NCBI RefSeq assembly: GCF_019745455.1
Contig: NZ_JAIETD010000027.1
Span: forward strand, 27,716-91,715
Direction of reading: 5' to 3'
From: Methylobacterium sp.
Lineage (GTDB): Bacteria > Pseudomonadota > Alphaproteobacteria > Rhizobiales > Beijerinckiaceae
DNA: 64,000 bases
Each line of letters opens with the position of its first letter. Position 1 is the stretch's first letter. The notes beneath the pieces are model-generated. The model was not told where the DNA came from and made no database searches. It saw only the letters and a list, made by a program, of their open reading frames with translations. A program made the position numbers and the translations under genes. This document shows, in pieces, positions 1-10,068 of the stretch.

Positions 1-75
1 GAAGTTCGCGCCGAGCGCGATCTCTGGATGGCCCGCGCCGAGGCCCTGGCCCAGCCGCTGTTCCAGAAGCGCTGA
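1..75 (+). CDS. 3' end of an unidentified gene
   Basis: Frame 1 is open from the window edge to a TGA at 73-75 and gives the last 24 residues of a protein rich in Arg, Glu and Ala, ending in LFQKR. It is followed 25 bases later by a strong intrinsic terminator, which supports a real gene end. Too little is present to name a function; the gene starts outside the window. Confidence 0.6.
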   Translation, partial: EVRAERDLWMARAEALAQPLFQKR

Positions 76-100
76 GGCCGTCAATCGAACCTGGAACGAC

Positions 101-132
101 GAAGGGCCGCCCGATCGCTCGGGCGGCCCTTC
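101..132 (+). terminator. Rho-independent terminator of the leftmost gene
   Basis: A perfect 14-bp stem (101-114 pairs with 119-132) closes a four-base TCGC loop. The stem is GC-rich with AAGGG/CCCTT at its base. It sits directly after the stop codon at 75. The T-run after it is short. Confidence 0.75.
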
Positions 133-435
133 CATTGCCGAACCTACTCTCGAAGGCCGGCCGAACTTGATTTTGGCGCCCTGCCGATCAGACGATCGGA
201 GCGGAGGCGACGGTCCAGGTCCGGTGAGCCGTAGAGAGCGGCTGATGACAATGAGACACTGGATCACCTCCTTTCGTTCGTTGCGATGATCGGAAGGTAG
301 GTGGCCAGTTCGGGTTTGAAAAGGCCGTCGCCTGCGCCCTCTCGCCGCTGGTCGATGGCCCGCCGGTAGCTCCGATGATCGAGCGCGCGTAAGAGGAACC
401 GTCCTATCGCGGATCGACCGGATTTCCCGAGCGCC
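133..435. other. Intergenic stretch without a recognised gene
   Basis: About 300 bases lie between the terminator and the Rieske oxygenase gene. I see no convincing ORF with a ribosome binding site, no RNA gene and no strong promoter match. It presumably carries the promoter of the oxygenase gene. Confidence 0.4.
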
Positions 436-1548
436 ATGCAATCGAACTCACCACGGCAGGCCCGAGACGGCGAGCGTTCGCCAGCGCCCGAGCCTGAGGC
501 CGCTCTCGATCCCGATGCGATGCGACAGCCCCTGGCCAACGCATGGTACTGCGTCGGCCCCTCGGAGAGCTTCAGTTCGACCAAGCTCCGCGCGGTCGAC
601 TTGGACGGCGAGCAGATAGTGATCGGGCGGGAGGCGTCCGGCGATGTGTTCGCGTTGCGCGATCGATGCCCGCATCGCGGCATGGCCCTTTCGAAGGGCC
701 GCTTCGACGAGAATGGCCTGACCTGCCCCTTTCATGGCTGGCGTTTCGGCACCGACGGACGCTGCCGCGACGTGCCGACCCTGTCTTCCTCGGACCAGGC
801 GGATTTCTCGAGGATTGCAGTGCAGCGCTTCCCCATTCGCGAGAGCGCAGGCTTCGCCTGGGTCAATCCCCATCTCGGGCCGCCAACCGGGGGCGACCTT
901 CCGGCCGTGCCCGATCTCGGGTTCAAGGCCGCTGGTCGGCTGGTACTGGAACTCGTCGTCGAGGCCTCGTTCGATCTCACCACCCTGAGCCTCGTCGATC
1001 CCGGCCACGTCGCTTTCGTCCATGATTCCTGGTGGTTCCGGCCATCCAAGACCTTGCGCGAGAAAGTGAAGACCTTTACGCCCACGCCGCACGGCTTCAC
1101 CATGACGAGCCACGGCACGGCCACGAGTTCGCCTGTCTACAAGTTGCTCGGCGGCGCACCACAGGTCGAGATCGAGTTCCGGCTGCCGGGTGTGCGACTC
1201 GAGCGGATCGAGGCGGGCACGAGACGAGTCGCGAACTACACTTTCGCCACGCCGCTCGGCCGCAACCGGACGATGCTGACGAATGCCCTCTACTGGAACA
1301 TGCCGGCCCTCAACCTGCTCAAGCCGCTCGCGCGCCCGCTGATGCGCCAGTTCCTGACGCAGGACCAGCAGGTGCTCCAGCACGCGCAAGCAGGGCTCGA
1401 CCGCAAGCCGACGATGGTGCTGTTCGGGCAAGGAGACCTGCCCTCGCAATGGTACTTCCGCCTCAAGCGCGAAGCCCTGGCGGCCCAAGCCGAGGGACGA
1501 ACTTTCCGCAATCCGCTTGTTCAGCAGCAATTGCGCTGGCGCTCCTGA
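436..1548 (+). CDS. Rieske 2Fe-2S aromatic ring-hydroxylating oxygenase, alpha subunit (VanA-like)
   Basis: A 370-residue protein with the two-domain layout of VanA-type oxygenases. The N-terminal Rieske domain has CPHRG at 78-82 and CPFHGW at 97-102, giving C78, H80, C97 and H100 as 2Fe-2S ligands. The C-terminal catalytic domain carries the mononuclear iron motif D188-x2-H191-x4-H196. Such enzymes use a separate reductase to hydroxylate or O-demethylate aromatic acids in the cytoplasm; no reductase gene is adjacent, so the substrate is unknown. The N-terminal 30 residues look disordered and the true start could lie further in. The MBL-fold gene follows 73 bases downstream. Confidence 0.85.
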   Translation: MQSNSPRQARDGERSPAPEPEAALDPDAMRQPLANAWYCVGPSESFSSTKLRAVDLDGEQIVIGREASGDVFALRDRCPHRGMALSKGRFDENGLTCPFHGWRFGTDGRCRDVPTLSSSDQADFSRIAVQRFPIRESAGFAWVNPHLGPPTGGDLPAVPDLGFKAAGRLVLELVVEASFDLTTLSLVDPGHVAFVHDSWWFRPSKTLREKVKTFTPTPHGFTMTSHGTATSSPVYKLLGGAPQVEIEFRLPGVRLERIEAGTRRVANYTFATPLGRNRTMLTNALYWNMPALNLLKPLARPLMRQFLTQDQQVLQHAQAGLDRKPTMVLFGQGDLPSQWYFRLKREALAAQAEGRTFRNPLVQQQLRWRS

Positions 1549-1621
1549 CCGCGTTTCGACCCCCGGCATCGACATCGCGCCTCCGCAGGCTTGACGGGAC
1601 GAGCGGCGCTGCCATCTCGTA

Positions 1622-2680
1622 ATGATGAAACGGCGAAGCCTGCTCGCGGCGGTCAGCGCCGCCACCGTCATGACCCTCGGAGGCGTCGGCTATGCCGCGC
1701 ACCGTCGCGCCCGTAACCCCTATTACGATGGTCCGAGGAGCGACCATTTCGATGGAATACGCTTCCATTCGCCGGATCAGGCCACGGACAAGGATCTGGC
1801 CGAAGTCATTCGCTGGCAACTCGCCCGAGCCGGTGAGGCGTGGCCCTCGCACTTCCCGAGCCCTCATGTGGACACGCCGCCGGAGCGGGCGGGAGGCCTG
1901 CGCGTCGCCCTGATCGGGCATGCGAGCTACCTGTTCCAGGTCGCCGGCCGCAACATTCTGGTCGATCCGGTCTATGCCAAGCGCGCGAGTCCCCTTCGGT
2001 TCGCAGGACCCAAGCGGGTCAATCCGCCGGGCATCGCTTTCGACAAGCTACCGCCCATCGACGTGGTTCTCATCACTCACAATCATTACGACCACCTCGA
2101 CGGACCCACCATGGCCCGGCTCTGGCAAGCCCATCAGCCGCTCATCGTCGCCCCGCTCGGGAACGACACCATCCTGCGCAGCTACGACGACACCATGCAC
2201 GTGCTCGCCAAGGATTGGGGCGAGTCCGTCGACCTCGGTGGCGGCGTCACCGCACACCTCACTCCGGCCAACCATTGGTCGGCACGAGGCTTGAACGACC
2301 GGCGAATGGCGCTGTGGTGCTCCTACGTGCTGACAGGGCCAACCGGAACTCACTACCATTCCGGCGATACCGGTCTCGGCGACGGTGCAATCTTTCGCGA
2401 TGCCCGTTCGCGGTTCGGCCCGGCCCGGCTCGCCACGCTTCCGATCGGGGCCTACGAGCCGCGCTGGTTCATGAAGGGGCAGCACATGAACCCGGCCGAC
2501 GCCGTGGAGGCGGCGCTGCTGCTCGAGGCGAAGCAGGCGCTCGGCCACCACTGGGGTACCTTCCGCTTGACCGACGAGGGTGTCGAACGGCCGGTGGAGG
2601 CCCTGGCCGCGGCCTGCGCAGAGCGGGGAGGGGATTTATCGTTCCGTGCCCTCCACCCGGGCGAGGTTTGGTCCGCTTGA
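1622..2680 (+). CDS. MBL-fold metal-dependent hydrolase (UlaG / NAPE-PLD-like)
   Basis: A 352-residue protein of the beta-lactamase fold. The zinc motif H153-x-H155-x-D157-H158 lies in an HNHYDHLD block, and further His/Asp ligands occur in ANHWSARG and HSGDTG. The layout matches the UlaG/NAPE-PLD branch. The N-terminus (MMKRRSLLAAVSAATVMTLG) is a basic stretch followed by a hydrophobic segment, so the protein is probably exported or membrane-anchored. Two adjacent ATG codons (1622 and 1625) are possible starts. Substrate unknown; NAPE-PLD-like bacterial members are proposed phosphodiesterases or lactonases. It may be co-transcribed with the oxygenase upstream. Confidence 0.82.
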   Translation: MMKRRSLLAAVSAATVMTLGGVGYAAHRRARNPYYDGPRSDHFDGIRFHSPDQATDKDLAEVIRWQLARAGEAWPSHFPSPHVDTPPERAGGLRVALIGHASYLFQVAGRNILVDPVYAKRASPLRFAGPKRVNPPGIAFDKLPPIDVVLITHNHYDHLDGPTMARLWQAHQPLIVAPLGNDTILRSYDDTMHVLAKDWGESVDLGGGVTAHLTPANHWSARGLNDRRMALWCSYVLTGPTGTHYHSGDTGLGDGAIFRDARSRFGPARLATLPIGAYEPRWFMKGQHMNPADAVEAALLLEAKQALGHHWGTFRLTDEGVERPVEALAAACAERGGDLSFRALHPGEVWSA

Positions 2681-2730
2681 ATCATACGAAAGCGTTTATC
2701 GTAAATGGAAAATTAGCCGCTTCGCCGCAT

Positions 2731-2739
2731 GCTTGAGCC
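2731..2739 (+). promoter_or_regulatory. GCTTGAGCC element before the Cache chemoreceptor gene
   Basis: Nine bases, 30 bp upstream of the ATG at 2770, differ by one base from the GCTTAAGCC found before the other chemoreceptor and EAL genes in this window. No known regulator is assigned; this is a pattern seen across several signalling genes. Confidence 0.35.
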
Positions 2740-2769
2740 AACCGCCTGAACCGCCAGACGAAAAAGCAG

Positions 2770-4470
2770 ATGGCTATGTTTCGCACTCTCACGGCAAAGC
2801 TCATCCTGCTGGCCGCTTCGGCAATGACGGTGATGGCAGCGATCATTCTGCTGGCAACGAGCTACGAAGTGCTCGGGCAACTTGAGGTTCGGCAACGCCA
2901 GGAGGGTGAACGACACCTGAGAACGCTCGCCCTGGTATTCGATTCCAAGGTCTCCGGCAGCCGGCTGAAGCTCGAAGGCGGCAGCGTGACGAAAGTCGAA
3001 GCCCCGGCCCTCGGCACTCTCGACGACCTCGCCATCGTCGACATGGCCGTCGCCTATGCGGGCGGCACGGCGACCGTCTTCACCTACGATGCCGGCCGGG
3101 ACGCCTTCATCCGCCGGATCACGACCGTCAAGAAGGAGAACGGCGAACGCGCGGTCGGCACCGCTCTGTCGGCCGACCACCCTGCGCAATCGGTACTGCG
3201 TTCCGGTGCGACCTATCGCGGCCGCGCCACTCTCTTCGGGCGAGACTTCTTCACCGTCTACCAGCCGACCCTCGATAGTGGCGGCAAGGTCAATGGCGTG
3301 CTCTTCATCGGCCTGCCGCTCGAAGCCTACGATGCTCTCTATCGTTCGACGATGACGACGATGGGCGTCGCCGCCCTCGTCGTTGCCCTGGCGGCCTGCC
3401 TGCTCTTCGGCTTCGTCGCCCTGAAGCTGCTGAGCCCGCTTGGGGCCATCGCCCGGCGCACGACCGAACTTGCCGAAGGCGACATCGACAGTCCCATTGC
3501 TTTTGTGGAGAGGCGCGACGAGGTCGGCTCGATCGCACGCGCCCTCGACGGGCTTCTCGTCACCAGCCGGCAGGCCCAACTCCTGGAGAATGACCAGCGC
3601 AGCGCATCGGCGGATGAGACCGAGCGCCGTACCCGCCTCGACGCCGAGATCGCGCGCTTCCGCTCTGCTGCGTCCGACGCGGTGCGCTCCTTCGGCGACC
3701 GAATGACCATCATGCGGAGCCGGGCCACGGAGATGGCGGCCCTTTCCGCCAACGCCACGCGTGCGGCCCAGGGCGCCTCTGCCGGCTCCCGCGAGACATC
3801 GGCCCATGTCCAGACGGTGGCAAGCGCAGCCGAGCAGCTCTCGGCCTCCATCGGCGAGATCGGCGCACGGATCGCCGAAGCCAAGCGCGAGGTCGAGGGC
3901 GCTTTCGGAGAAGCGGCGGCAACCAACAGGCAGATCGGCGAGCTTGCCACCACTACCCAGCGCATCGGCGACGTGGTCGGCCTGATCCGCGCGATTGCCG
4001 AGCAGACCAACCTCCTGGCCCTCAACGCGACGATCGAGGCCGCTCGCGCCGGTGAGGCGGGCCGCGGCTTCGCCGTGGTCGCCTCGGAGGTCAAGCAGCT
4101 CGCGAGCCAGACAGCCAAGGCCACCGACGAGATCGCCAACCAGATCGCTTCCGTCCAGATGTCCACCGGCACCGCCGTCGAGGCAATCGGCCGTGTGACC
4201 GGCCGGATGGCGACGATCAGCACGACCACAGCGGATCTGGCCGATGCGGTCACCGCCCAGGGCGCGGCCACCGGAGAGATCTCGCGCAATGCCGGCGAAA
4301 CAGCGGGAACTTCGGTCGCCATCGCCCGAGACCTCGACACGGTCACGGACGTCTCGCAGCGTACGGCCGCCATGGCGGCCAGCGTTCAGGAGACCGCGAC
4401 CTCCGTCGAGACTGTGGCGGCAGGACTCGAAGCCGAAATCGAACGCTTCCTTCGTGCCGTGGCGGCGTAA
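2770..4470 (+). CDS. Methyl-accepting chemotaxis protein with periplasmic Cache domain
   Basis: A 566-residue transmembrane chemoreceptor. TM1 covers about residues 8-32 and is followed by a periplasmic region of about 155 residues that fits a single Cache domain (fold with [17 protein letters not shown] strands). TM2 lies at about 195-218, then a HAMP domain to about 270 and a cytoplasmic MCP signalling domain. The hairpin tip is canonical ([20 protein letters not shown]) and contacts CheA/CheW. The ligand is not evident. The gene stands alone between the MBL hydrolase and the EAL gene, with no che genes nearby, so it is an orphan receptor. Confidence 0.93.
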   Translation: MAMFRTLTAKLILLAASAMTVMAAIILLATSYEVLGQLEVRQRQEGERHLRTLALVFDSKVSGSRLKLEGGSVTKVEAPALGTLDDLAIVDMAVAYAGGTATVFTYDAGRDAFIRRITTVKKENGERAVGTALSADHPAQSVLRSGATYRGRATLFGRDFFTVYQPTLDSGGKVNGVLFIGLPLEAYDALYRSTMTTMGVAALVVALAACLLFGFVALKLLSPLGAIARRTTELAEGDIDSPIAFVERRDEVGSIARALDGLLVTSRQAQLLENDQRSASADETERRTRLDAEIARFRSAASDAVRSFGDRMTIMRSRATEMAALSANATRAAQGASAGSRETSAHVQTVASAAEQLSASIGEIGARIAEAKREVEGAFGEAAATNRQIGELATTTQRIGDVVGLIRAIAEQTNLLALNATIEAARAGEAGRGFAVVASEVKQLASQTAKATDEIANQIASVQMSTGTAVEAIGRVTGRMATISTTTADLADAVTAQGAATGEISRNAGETAGTSVAIARDLDTVTDVSQRTAAMAASVQETATSVETVAAGLEAEIERFLRAVAA

Positions 4471-4511
4471 CAGGAACTCACGGCGAAGAGACGCAACGCG
4501 ATCATCCATCC

Positions 4512-4521
4512 GGCTTAAGCC
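4512..4521 (+). promoter_or_regulatory. Palindromic GGCTTAAGCC element and CtrA-like half sites before the EAL gene
   Basis: A perfect 10-bp palindrome GGCTTAAGCC lies 131 bp before the preferred start of the EAL gene. Just after it, GTAA at 4522-4525 and TTAA at 4533-4536 are seven bases apart, one mismatch from the CtrA consensus TTAA-N7-TTAA, and a TTAACC half site follows at about 4559. The same palindrome recurs before the PAS-MCP-PilZ receptor. Confidence 0.4.
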
Positions 4522-4652
4522 GTAACTTTGCTTTAAGGCAGGCCACCTATCCTCCGAGTTAACCTGCAAGCGAGATCCCACCTTGCCGCTAACGGCAGCA
4601 TCGCTCGCTCGACGTCGCCCGCATGGGTTGTTCGAAGACATCAGGAGCGTCG

Positions 4653-5738
4653 ATGCCCCGGCGGAGACCCTCAGCGGACATAGTTGCGGAGATCTGCGGA
4701 CCCGGCCGCTCGATCCGGCCGGCGTTCCAGCCGATCATCGATGCCCGTAGCGGACGGGTCGCCGGCTTCGAGGCTTTGGCGAGACTCGTCGACGAGACCG
4801 GCTACGGCGCGACGGCCGATTTCCTCGCCGGCCTTCCCGACAGCGCACGCCTTCGGTTGTTCGAGACGATGCTCGATCAATCCCTCGCCGTGATGGCGGA
4901 CCTGGGCGGACCGGAAGAGACGTTCTACGTCTCGATCAATGCCGAGCGTTTCCTGTTCCTCGACGACGCCTTCTTGGCCATCGTGACGCGTGGGCTGGGC
5001 AAGCACGGCTACCCGGCCTCCCGTCTCGTCCTTGAGGTCCTCGAGAATGGCCTCATCGAGAACGAGGCCGGCATGATCGAAAGCCTGGCTCGGATAAGGG
5101 GCCTCGGCATCCGCGTCGCCCTCGACGACATCGGCACTGCCCATGCCTCGCTCATCAATATCAAGACCCTGCCAGTCGACATTCTCAAGCTCGACCAGGG
5201 TTTCGCGCGCGGGCTCGCCAAGTCGCCGCACGACCTTCAGTTCGCATTGAGCCTGATCTCACTGGCGCGGGGCCTCGGCAAAACCCTCGTGGTCGAAGGG
5301 GTCGAGACCGCCGAGATCCTCGACGCCCTGATGATCCTCGGCGTCGAGTTCGCGCAGGGTTACGGCATCGCCAGGCCGATGCCTGCGAGCGACGTAAGGT
5401 CATGGCTCGACACCTACGAGGTTCCGGTGGCGACCCGTTCGCCTCAGTCGCTTCTCGGCACCTATGCCAGTCATCTCACCGTGGTCGAGACCTGCCGCAT
5501 CCTGATGCACCAGCCGCTTCCCGTGGCCTGGAAGGAAGAAGCAGCGAATGCGGATGCCTGCGAGATCGGCCGCTACTTCAGTCGTTGCGGGCTGCACGAT
5601 ACGGCCTTCGGCAAGGCGCATCGCCAGTTTCATCGGGTCATGACCTGCTACGCGACGGATTACCCACTCTGGAAGACGGGAGCGGAGGCCTTCGCCCATA
5701 CGCTGGCCACAGCGATCGCCGAAGGGCAAGAGGGCTGA
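4653..5738 (+). CDS. EAL-domain c-di-GMP phosphodiesterase with C-terminal CZB-like zinc domain
   Basis: A 361-residue soluble protein. The start at 4653 is preferred because AGGAG lies five bases upstream; an in-frame ATG at 4623 has no such site. The EAL domain (about residues 20-255) keeps the catalytic set: E40 in EAL, N96, E128, D158-D159, K179 and E215, so it should hydrolyse cyclic-di-GMP. The last 90 residues are not EAL. They hold H286, W293-K294, C303, H323 and H327, with C-x2-G-x-(Y/F) and H-x3-H spacing typical of the CZB (chemoreceptor zinc-binding) module. This suggests zinc- or redox-controlled phosphodiesterase activity. It ends seven bases from hslU, which is convergent. Confidence 0.85.
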   Translation: MPRRRPSADIVAEICGPGRSIRPAFQPIIDARSGRVAGFEALARLVDETGYGATADFLAGLPDSARLRLFETMLDQSLAVMADLGGPEETFYVSINAERFLFLDDAFLAIVTRGLGKHGYPASRLVLEVLENGLIENEAGMIESLARIRGLGIRVALDDIGTAHASLINIKTLPVDILKLDQGFARGLAKSPHDLQFALSLISLARGLGKTLVVEGVETAEILDALMILGVEFAQGYGIARPMPASDVRSWLDTYEVPVATRSPQSLLGTYASHLTVVETCRILMHQPLPVAWKEEAANADACEIGRYFSRCGLHDTAFGKAHRQFHRVMTCYATDYPLWKTGAEAFAHTLATAIAEGQEG

Positions 5739-5745
5739 AGGGCGG

Positions 5746-7059
5746 TCAGAGGATGAAGCGGCTGAGATCGGTATTGGCAGCGAGACTGGCGACGCGGTCG
5801 CGCACATAGGCCGCGTCGATCGGCACTGTCTCCCCCGAGCGGTCGGTGGCCGAGAACGAGATTTCGTCGATAACCCGTTCGAGCACGGTCTGCAGCCGGC
5901 GCGCACCGATATTCTCGACGGCGTTGTTCACGTCGACCGCGACCCTTGCCAGCGCGTCGATGGCGTCCTCGGAGAAGTCGAGCGTCACGCCCTCCGTCGC
6001 CATCAGCGCAACCGTCTGCTTGATCAGGCTCGCTTCGGTGGTCGTGAGGATCTGCTTGAAATCCTCGACGGTGAGGGGCTGAAGCTCGACCCTGATCGGC
6101 AGCCGACCCTGCAGTTCGGGCAGGAGATCGGAGGGCTTCGAAACGTGGAAGGCGCCGGACGCGATGAACAGGATGTGGTCGGTCTTCACCGGCCCGTGCT
6201 TCGTCGCCACCGTCGTTCCCTCGATCAGCGGCAGGAGATCCCGCTGTACGCCTTCGCGGGAGACATCGGCCGACGAGCGGCCTTCACCGGCACAGATCTT
6301 ATCGATCTCGTCGAGGAAGACGATGCCGTTCTCCTCGACATCGCGGACGGCGTCCTGGGTCAAGGATTCGGCATCCACGAGCTTGTCGGATTCTTCAGCC
6401 AGCAACGGTGCATAGGCGTCGCGAACCGTCATCCGGCGCGGCTTGCCTTTGCCCCCGCCGAGGGCCTTGCCGAGCATGTCGCCGAGGTTGACGGCGCCCA
6501 TGGAGGCGCCGGGCATTCCCGGAATTTCGAACATCGGCAGCCCGGAAGGCGACCCTCCCGACAGCTCGATCTCGACCTCCTTGTCGTCGAGTTCGCTTGC
6601 CCGCAGCTTCCGGCGAAAGGCGTCGCGGGTCGCCTGGCTCGCCGTCGGGCCGACGAGGGCATCGAGGATGCGGGACTCCGCCGCCGCCTCCGCCTTGGCC
6701 TGGACGCCGCGCCGCCGTTCCTCGCGCTTGAGGCCGATGCCGACCTCGACGAGGTCGCGCACGATCTGCTCGACGTCGCGGCCGACATAGCCGACCTCGG
6801 TGAACTTCGTCGCCTCGATCTTAAGGAAAGGAGCGCCGGCGAGCCTCGCGAGGCGACGAGCGATCTCGGTTTTCCCGCATCCGGTCGGCCCGATCATCAG
6901 GATGTTTTTCGGGGCGACCTCTTCGCGCAACGGGCCGGTGAGCTGCTGGCGGCGCCAGCGGTTGCGCAGGGCGATAGCGACGGCGCGCTTGGCATCGTTC
7001 TGGCCGACGATGAAGCGATCGAGCTCGGAGACGATCTCACGGGGAGAGAAGGTGGTCAT
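5746..7059 (-). CDS. hslU: HslU (ClpY), ATPase subunit of the HslUV protease
   Basis: A 437-residue AAA+ unfoldase of normal family length. Walker A is GPTGCGKT near residue 57, Walker B is VFLDEIDKI near 250, followed by a sensor arginine region and the short C-terminal tail LSRFIL that docks into HslV. The hexamer unfolds substrates for HslV in the cytoplasm during heat stress. Its ATG overlaps the stop of the upstream membrane protein gene by four bases (ATGA), so translation is probably coupled to that gene. hslV lies 3 kb away on the same strand rather than adjacent. Confidence 0.97.
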   Translation of the reverse strand: MTTFSPREIVSELDRFIVGQNDAKRAVAIALRNRWRRQQLTGPLREEVAPKNILMIGPTGCGKTEIARRLARLAGAPFLKIEATKFTEVGYVGRDVEQIVRDLVEVGIGLKREERRRGVQAKAEAAAESRILDALVGPTASQATRDAFRRKLRASELDDKEVEIELSGGSPSGLPMFEIPGMPGASMGAVNLGDMLGKALGGGKGKPRRMTVRDAYAPLLAEESDKLVDAESLTQDAVRDVEENGIVFLDEIDKICAGEGRSSADVSREGVQRDLLPLIEGTTVATKHGPVKTDHILFIASGAFHVSKPSDLLPELQGRLPIRVELQPLTVEDFKQILTTTEASLIKQTVALMATEGVTLDFSEDAIDALARVAVDVNNAVENIGARRLQTVLERVIDEISFSATDRSGETVPIDAAYVRDRVASLAANTDLSRFIL

Positions 7060-8126
7060 CGGGTTCCGACGGGATGAGGCAGCCGTGCCGCAAGGCCGCG
7101 GGGGAGGGCGCGCAGGATCAGGCCGCGCAAGGGATGCCAGCCCGCGCTGAGGAGCAGCACGAAGGCGCCAAGGGCCAGCAGACTCAAGGGGAGCGAACGG
7201 TTGGCGTACCCTAAATCGCGGATCAGAGTGCCGAAGGCGATCACCGTGTAGGTCATCCCAGCCACCAGGATAGCGCGGCGGTCGGTGACCAGCGCGACCA
7301 GCGCCAGAACCAGGACGACGGCGAGGACGAGGCCCGCCGCAGCCGATCCGGTGAAACCACCGGAGCCCGCCGTCATGGCGGATAGGACAGGATGAACGAT
7401 GAGCGGCGCGGCCAGCAGGTGGAGCCAGAACGCCGTGTCGGTCGCCCGCGATGTCCGCTCCGGGTCCGAGATGTCGTAGCGCATGGCGAAGGCGAAGATC
7501 GCGAGGCCGGCAACGATCAAGAGGCCGTTTTGGCTTCGCTCGGCGAAATCCGGCGCGAGCGCGAAGACGAGTGCGACAAGGGTCCCGGCAAGTGCCGCGG
7601 TGCCGGCCGCAATGGTGATAGGCACCTGGAAGCGGCGATAGTGGAGGGCGACGAGGCCAAGCGTGCCGAGAGCTGCGGCAGCCACCGGCAGCGGCGCGTC
7701 GAGGTTCGGTGCAACGATCCCGAACGGCGGGATGCCGACGGCCTTAGCCCCGGCGAAGAGGAAGACCACGGCCGAGAAACTCGCCGTCGCGAAGGCCACG
7801 AGCAGGACAATGCTCGGCAACGCCATGCGTCGGCGGCGAGTGAAGAATTCCGCGAGCCCCCAGGACATGGCTGCCACCAGCGCGCTGCCGAAGGCGTCGC
7901 CGATCGTCTCGGACGCGATGTAGGCGGAGGTGCCCAGGAACAGGAGCAGCCCGATCGTCACGAAGATGTCGGCGAAGCCGGAAACGAAGCGAAGCCGCTC
8001 GTCGTCGTTCGGTGGATCCGCCAACTTAAGCGCCGGTTCCTGGCCAAGATCGAGCAACGCCAGGGCCTGGCTCTCGGTGACGATCCCTCGTGCGACCGCT
8101 CGGTCGAGGAGCAGACGGTCTATCAT
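7056..8126 (-). CDS. DUF2157-like multi-spanning membrane protein
   Basis: A 356-residue protein with a soluble N-terminus of about 45 residues and then about ten hydrophobic segments, with little else but loops. The layout (short helical N-terminus beginning with [16 protein letters not shown], then a polytopic region) resembles the DUF2157 family, whose function is unknown. It overlaps hslU by four bases, so the two are probably co-expressed. There is no catalytic motif to suggest activity. The family call is moderate; the membrane topology is clear. Confidence 0.7.
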   Translation of the reverse strand: MIDRLLLDRAVARGIVTESQALALLDLGQEPALKLADPPNDDERLRFVSGFADIFVTIGLLLFLGTSAYIASETIGDAFGSALVAAMSWGLAEFFTRRRRMALPSIVLLVAFATASFSAVVFLFAGAKAVGIPPFGIVAPNLDAPLPVAAAALGTLGLVALHYRRFQVPITIAAGTAALAGTLVALVFALAPDFAERSQNGLLIVAGLAIFAFAMRYDISDPERTSRATDTAFWLHLLAAPLIVHPVLSAMTAGSGGFTGSAAAGLVLAVVLVLALVALVTDRRAILVAGMTYTVIAFGTLIRDLGYANRSLPLSLLALGAFVLLLSAGWHPLRGLILRALPRGLAARLPHPVGTR

Positions 8127-8321
8127 AGCCGTTCCGCGCCGGCGGTAGGGCCGGGGAACGATCCGGCAGGAGGCTGAATGGTAATAGGGTCGCTGGGCAC
8201 GATCACGATCTAAGCATCATTCCGCGGAGTACCACAGGGCACGCCGCAAAAACGATGTCTCGGCCCGCACACAACGCCGTAGGCGGGATGAGCCCGGAGG
8301 CCAGCCCGCCGTATCCGGACG

Positions 8322-9992
8322 TCAGGCAGCGCGTACGCCGCCGACGAAGCTGTCCACCTCGACGGCCATGGCCTTCGACTGCCGGACGAGGCCGCCGGCC
8401 GCACCGAGGACCTGGGCTGCGCGGGCGCCGGCCTGGATCGCGGCCTCCTGGACCTGGCCCATCGTCTCGGTCACCGCCTGGGTGCCGCGAGCGGCGTCGC
8501 TGACGCTGCGGGCGATCTCCTGGGTGGCGACCTGCTGCTCCTCCACCGCTGCAGCGACGCCGACCGCGATATTGTGGACCGATCCGATGGTCGTACCGAT
8601 CTCCGCGATGGCGCCGACCGTCTCGCGCGTCGCGTTCTGGATCGCCGCGATCTGAGTGGTGATCTCGTCGGTGGCCCTGGCGGTCTGGGACGCGAGTTCC
8701 TTGACCTCGGAGGCGACGACGGCGAAGCCCCGGCCCGCCTCTCCAGCCCGCGCGGCCTCGATCGTCGCATTGAGAGCGAGGAGGTTGGTCTGCCCGGCAA
8801 TGCTGGAGATCAGGGCGACGACGTCGCCGATCCGCGAGGCACTTTCTGCCAGGGCCTGGACGCGGTCATTGGTGCGCCTGGTGCTCTCCACCGCGCTCGC
8901 GGCGGCGGCCGACGTCTGGGCGACCTGCATGCCGATCTCGTTGGCGGTGGCGGCGAGTTCTTCGGTGGCGGCGGCGACGGACTGGACGTTCATCGCCGTC
9001 TCGTTGGCGGCGTTCATGACGGCGCTGGAATGCCGGTTTGTTTGATCGGCATCGGCAGCCATGGCTTGGGCTGTACGCTCCATCTCGGAGGCTGAGCCCG
9101 ACAGGGTCTCGACGAGGGCGCCGACGCTGCCCTGGAAGCCGTCCGCGAGGCCCCGCATTTCGGCGCGGCGGCGCTCCTGAGCGGCGACCGTCTCGTTGGC
9201 GAGGCTGGCGCGAGAGGCGGCACTCTCCTTCATGGCGTTTGCGAAGACAGTCATGCTCGCCCAGATCGCGCCGATCTCATCGCGCCGCGGCTGGACGTGA
9301 GGCAGATCGTGGTCACCCGAAGCGAGACGACGGATGCTGTCCGACACAATTGCGAGAGGACGGGCGATCATCCGGTCTCCGACGAGGCCGCCGACCACAA
9401 CGCAGCAGATTGCGCCACCAATCGCGAGGCCGATGAGGAGCATAAGACGCGAGTCGTAGAGTGTATCTGTGTGCTTATCGATCGCTTCGACCTGTGCCAG
9501 GCCGCTGGCGGAAAGAGCGTCGATGCTATCCTGGAAGGCTTGGCGGTTGGCGCGATTGAGCTCGTTGAACCCCTGATCGGCCGCAGCCTTCGGCGACACC
9601 TCGGTTCCGAGCCGCGCCGTTTCCTTGCGCAGGATCGTGAAATCGGCAGCGCCCTTGATCACCTTGTCGAACAGCGGGCGCTCGATCTCCGGGACGACGC
9701 CGCCCCATTGCGCCAGGAGTGCGTTCATCGCATCGAGGTTCTTGATGAGGCGCTCGGCGTATTTCTTTGCGTCCGCGACATCCTTGGCGGCGTAGATGCC
9801 TCGGGCTTCGACGACGACACTGGTGACCAGGCGATTGAGGTTGGCCGCGTTGAGGGATCGCTGGGAGGCTTCCTTCGTCTCGGTGATCGCCTCGTTGAAC
9901 GTCCTGAGCGTCATCGCGCTGATGCCCGCAACTAACAGCGTGACTAGGCTGCAGAGGGTGACGAAGGCCAGAATCTTCGATCGTATGCTCAT
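8322..9992 (-). CDS. Methyl-accepting chemotaxis protein with four-helix-bundle sensor
   Basis: A 556-residue receptor. TM1 is at about residues 8-28, then a helical periplasmic region of about 160 residues fitting the 4HB_MCP sensor type, TM2 at about 190-212, HAMP to about 265, and the MCP signalling domain with the canonical tip [20 protein letters not shown]. The ligand is unknown. It sits between hslV and the DUF2157-like gene and so interrupts what is usually a compact hslV-hslU locus. A GGTTTAAGCCC element lies about 32 bp before its start codon, like those of the other receptors. Confidence 0.93.
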   Translation of the reverse strand: MSIRSKILAFVTLCSLVTLLVAGISAMTLRTFNEAITETKEASQRSLNAANLNRLVTSVVVEARGIYAAKDVADAKKYAERLIKNLDAMNALLAQWGGVVPEIERPLFDKVIKGAADFTILRKETARLGTEVSPKAAADQGFNELNRANRQAFQDSIDALSASGLAQVEAIDKHTDTLYDSRLMLLIGLAIGGAICCVVVGGLVGDRMIARPLAIVSDSIRRLASGDHDLPHVQPRRDEIGAIWASMTVFANAMKESAASRASLANETVAAQERRRAEMRGLADGFQGSVGALVETLSGSASEMERTAQAMAADADQTNRHSSAVMNAANETAMNVQSVAAATEELAATANEIGMQVAQTSAAAASAVESTRRTNDRVQALAESASRIGDVVALISSIAGQTNLLALNATIEAARAGEAGRGFAVVASEVKELASQTARATDEITTQIAAIQNATRETVGAIAEIGTTIGSVHNIAVGVAAAVEEQQVATQEIARSVSDAARGTQAVTETMGQVQEAAIQAGARAAQVLGAAGGLVRQSKAMAVEVDSFVGGVRAA

Positions 9993-10007
9993 GACAACTC
10001 GCCGCTA

Positions 10008-10024
10008 ATCGTCTCTCAGACGAT
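10008..10024. promoter_or_regulatory. Inverted repeat before the 4HB chemoreceptor gene
   Basis: ATCGTCT (10008-10014) and AGACGAT (10018-10024) form a perfect seven-base inverted repeat with a three-base spacer in the 76-bp gap between this receptor and hslV. It abuts the GGGCTTAAAC element. It could be an operator or a small hairpin in the leader. Confidence 0.35.
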
Positions 10025-10034
10025 GGGCTTAAAC
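10025..10034 (-). promoter_or_regulatory. GTTTAAGCCC element before the 4HB chemoreceptor gene
   Basis: Read in the direction of the gene, GGTTTAAGCCCAT differs by one or two bases from the element before the other signalling genes. It ends about 32 bp from the start codon at 9992. A TTAACC half site lies at about 10053. Function unknown. Confidence 0.35.
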
Positions 10035-10068
10035 CATTCAGCTTGCCTATCAGTTAACCCCATTTGGC

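Noticed and set aside
2713..4641. Minus-strand ORF of 642 codons opposite the Cache chemoreceptor
   Set aside because: Antisense shadow with low-complexity Gly/Arg/Asp composition and no domain.
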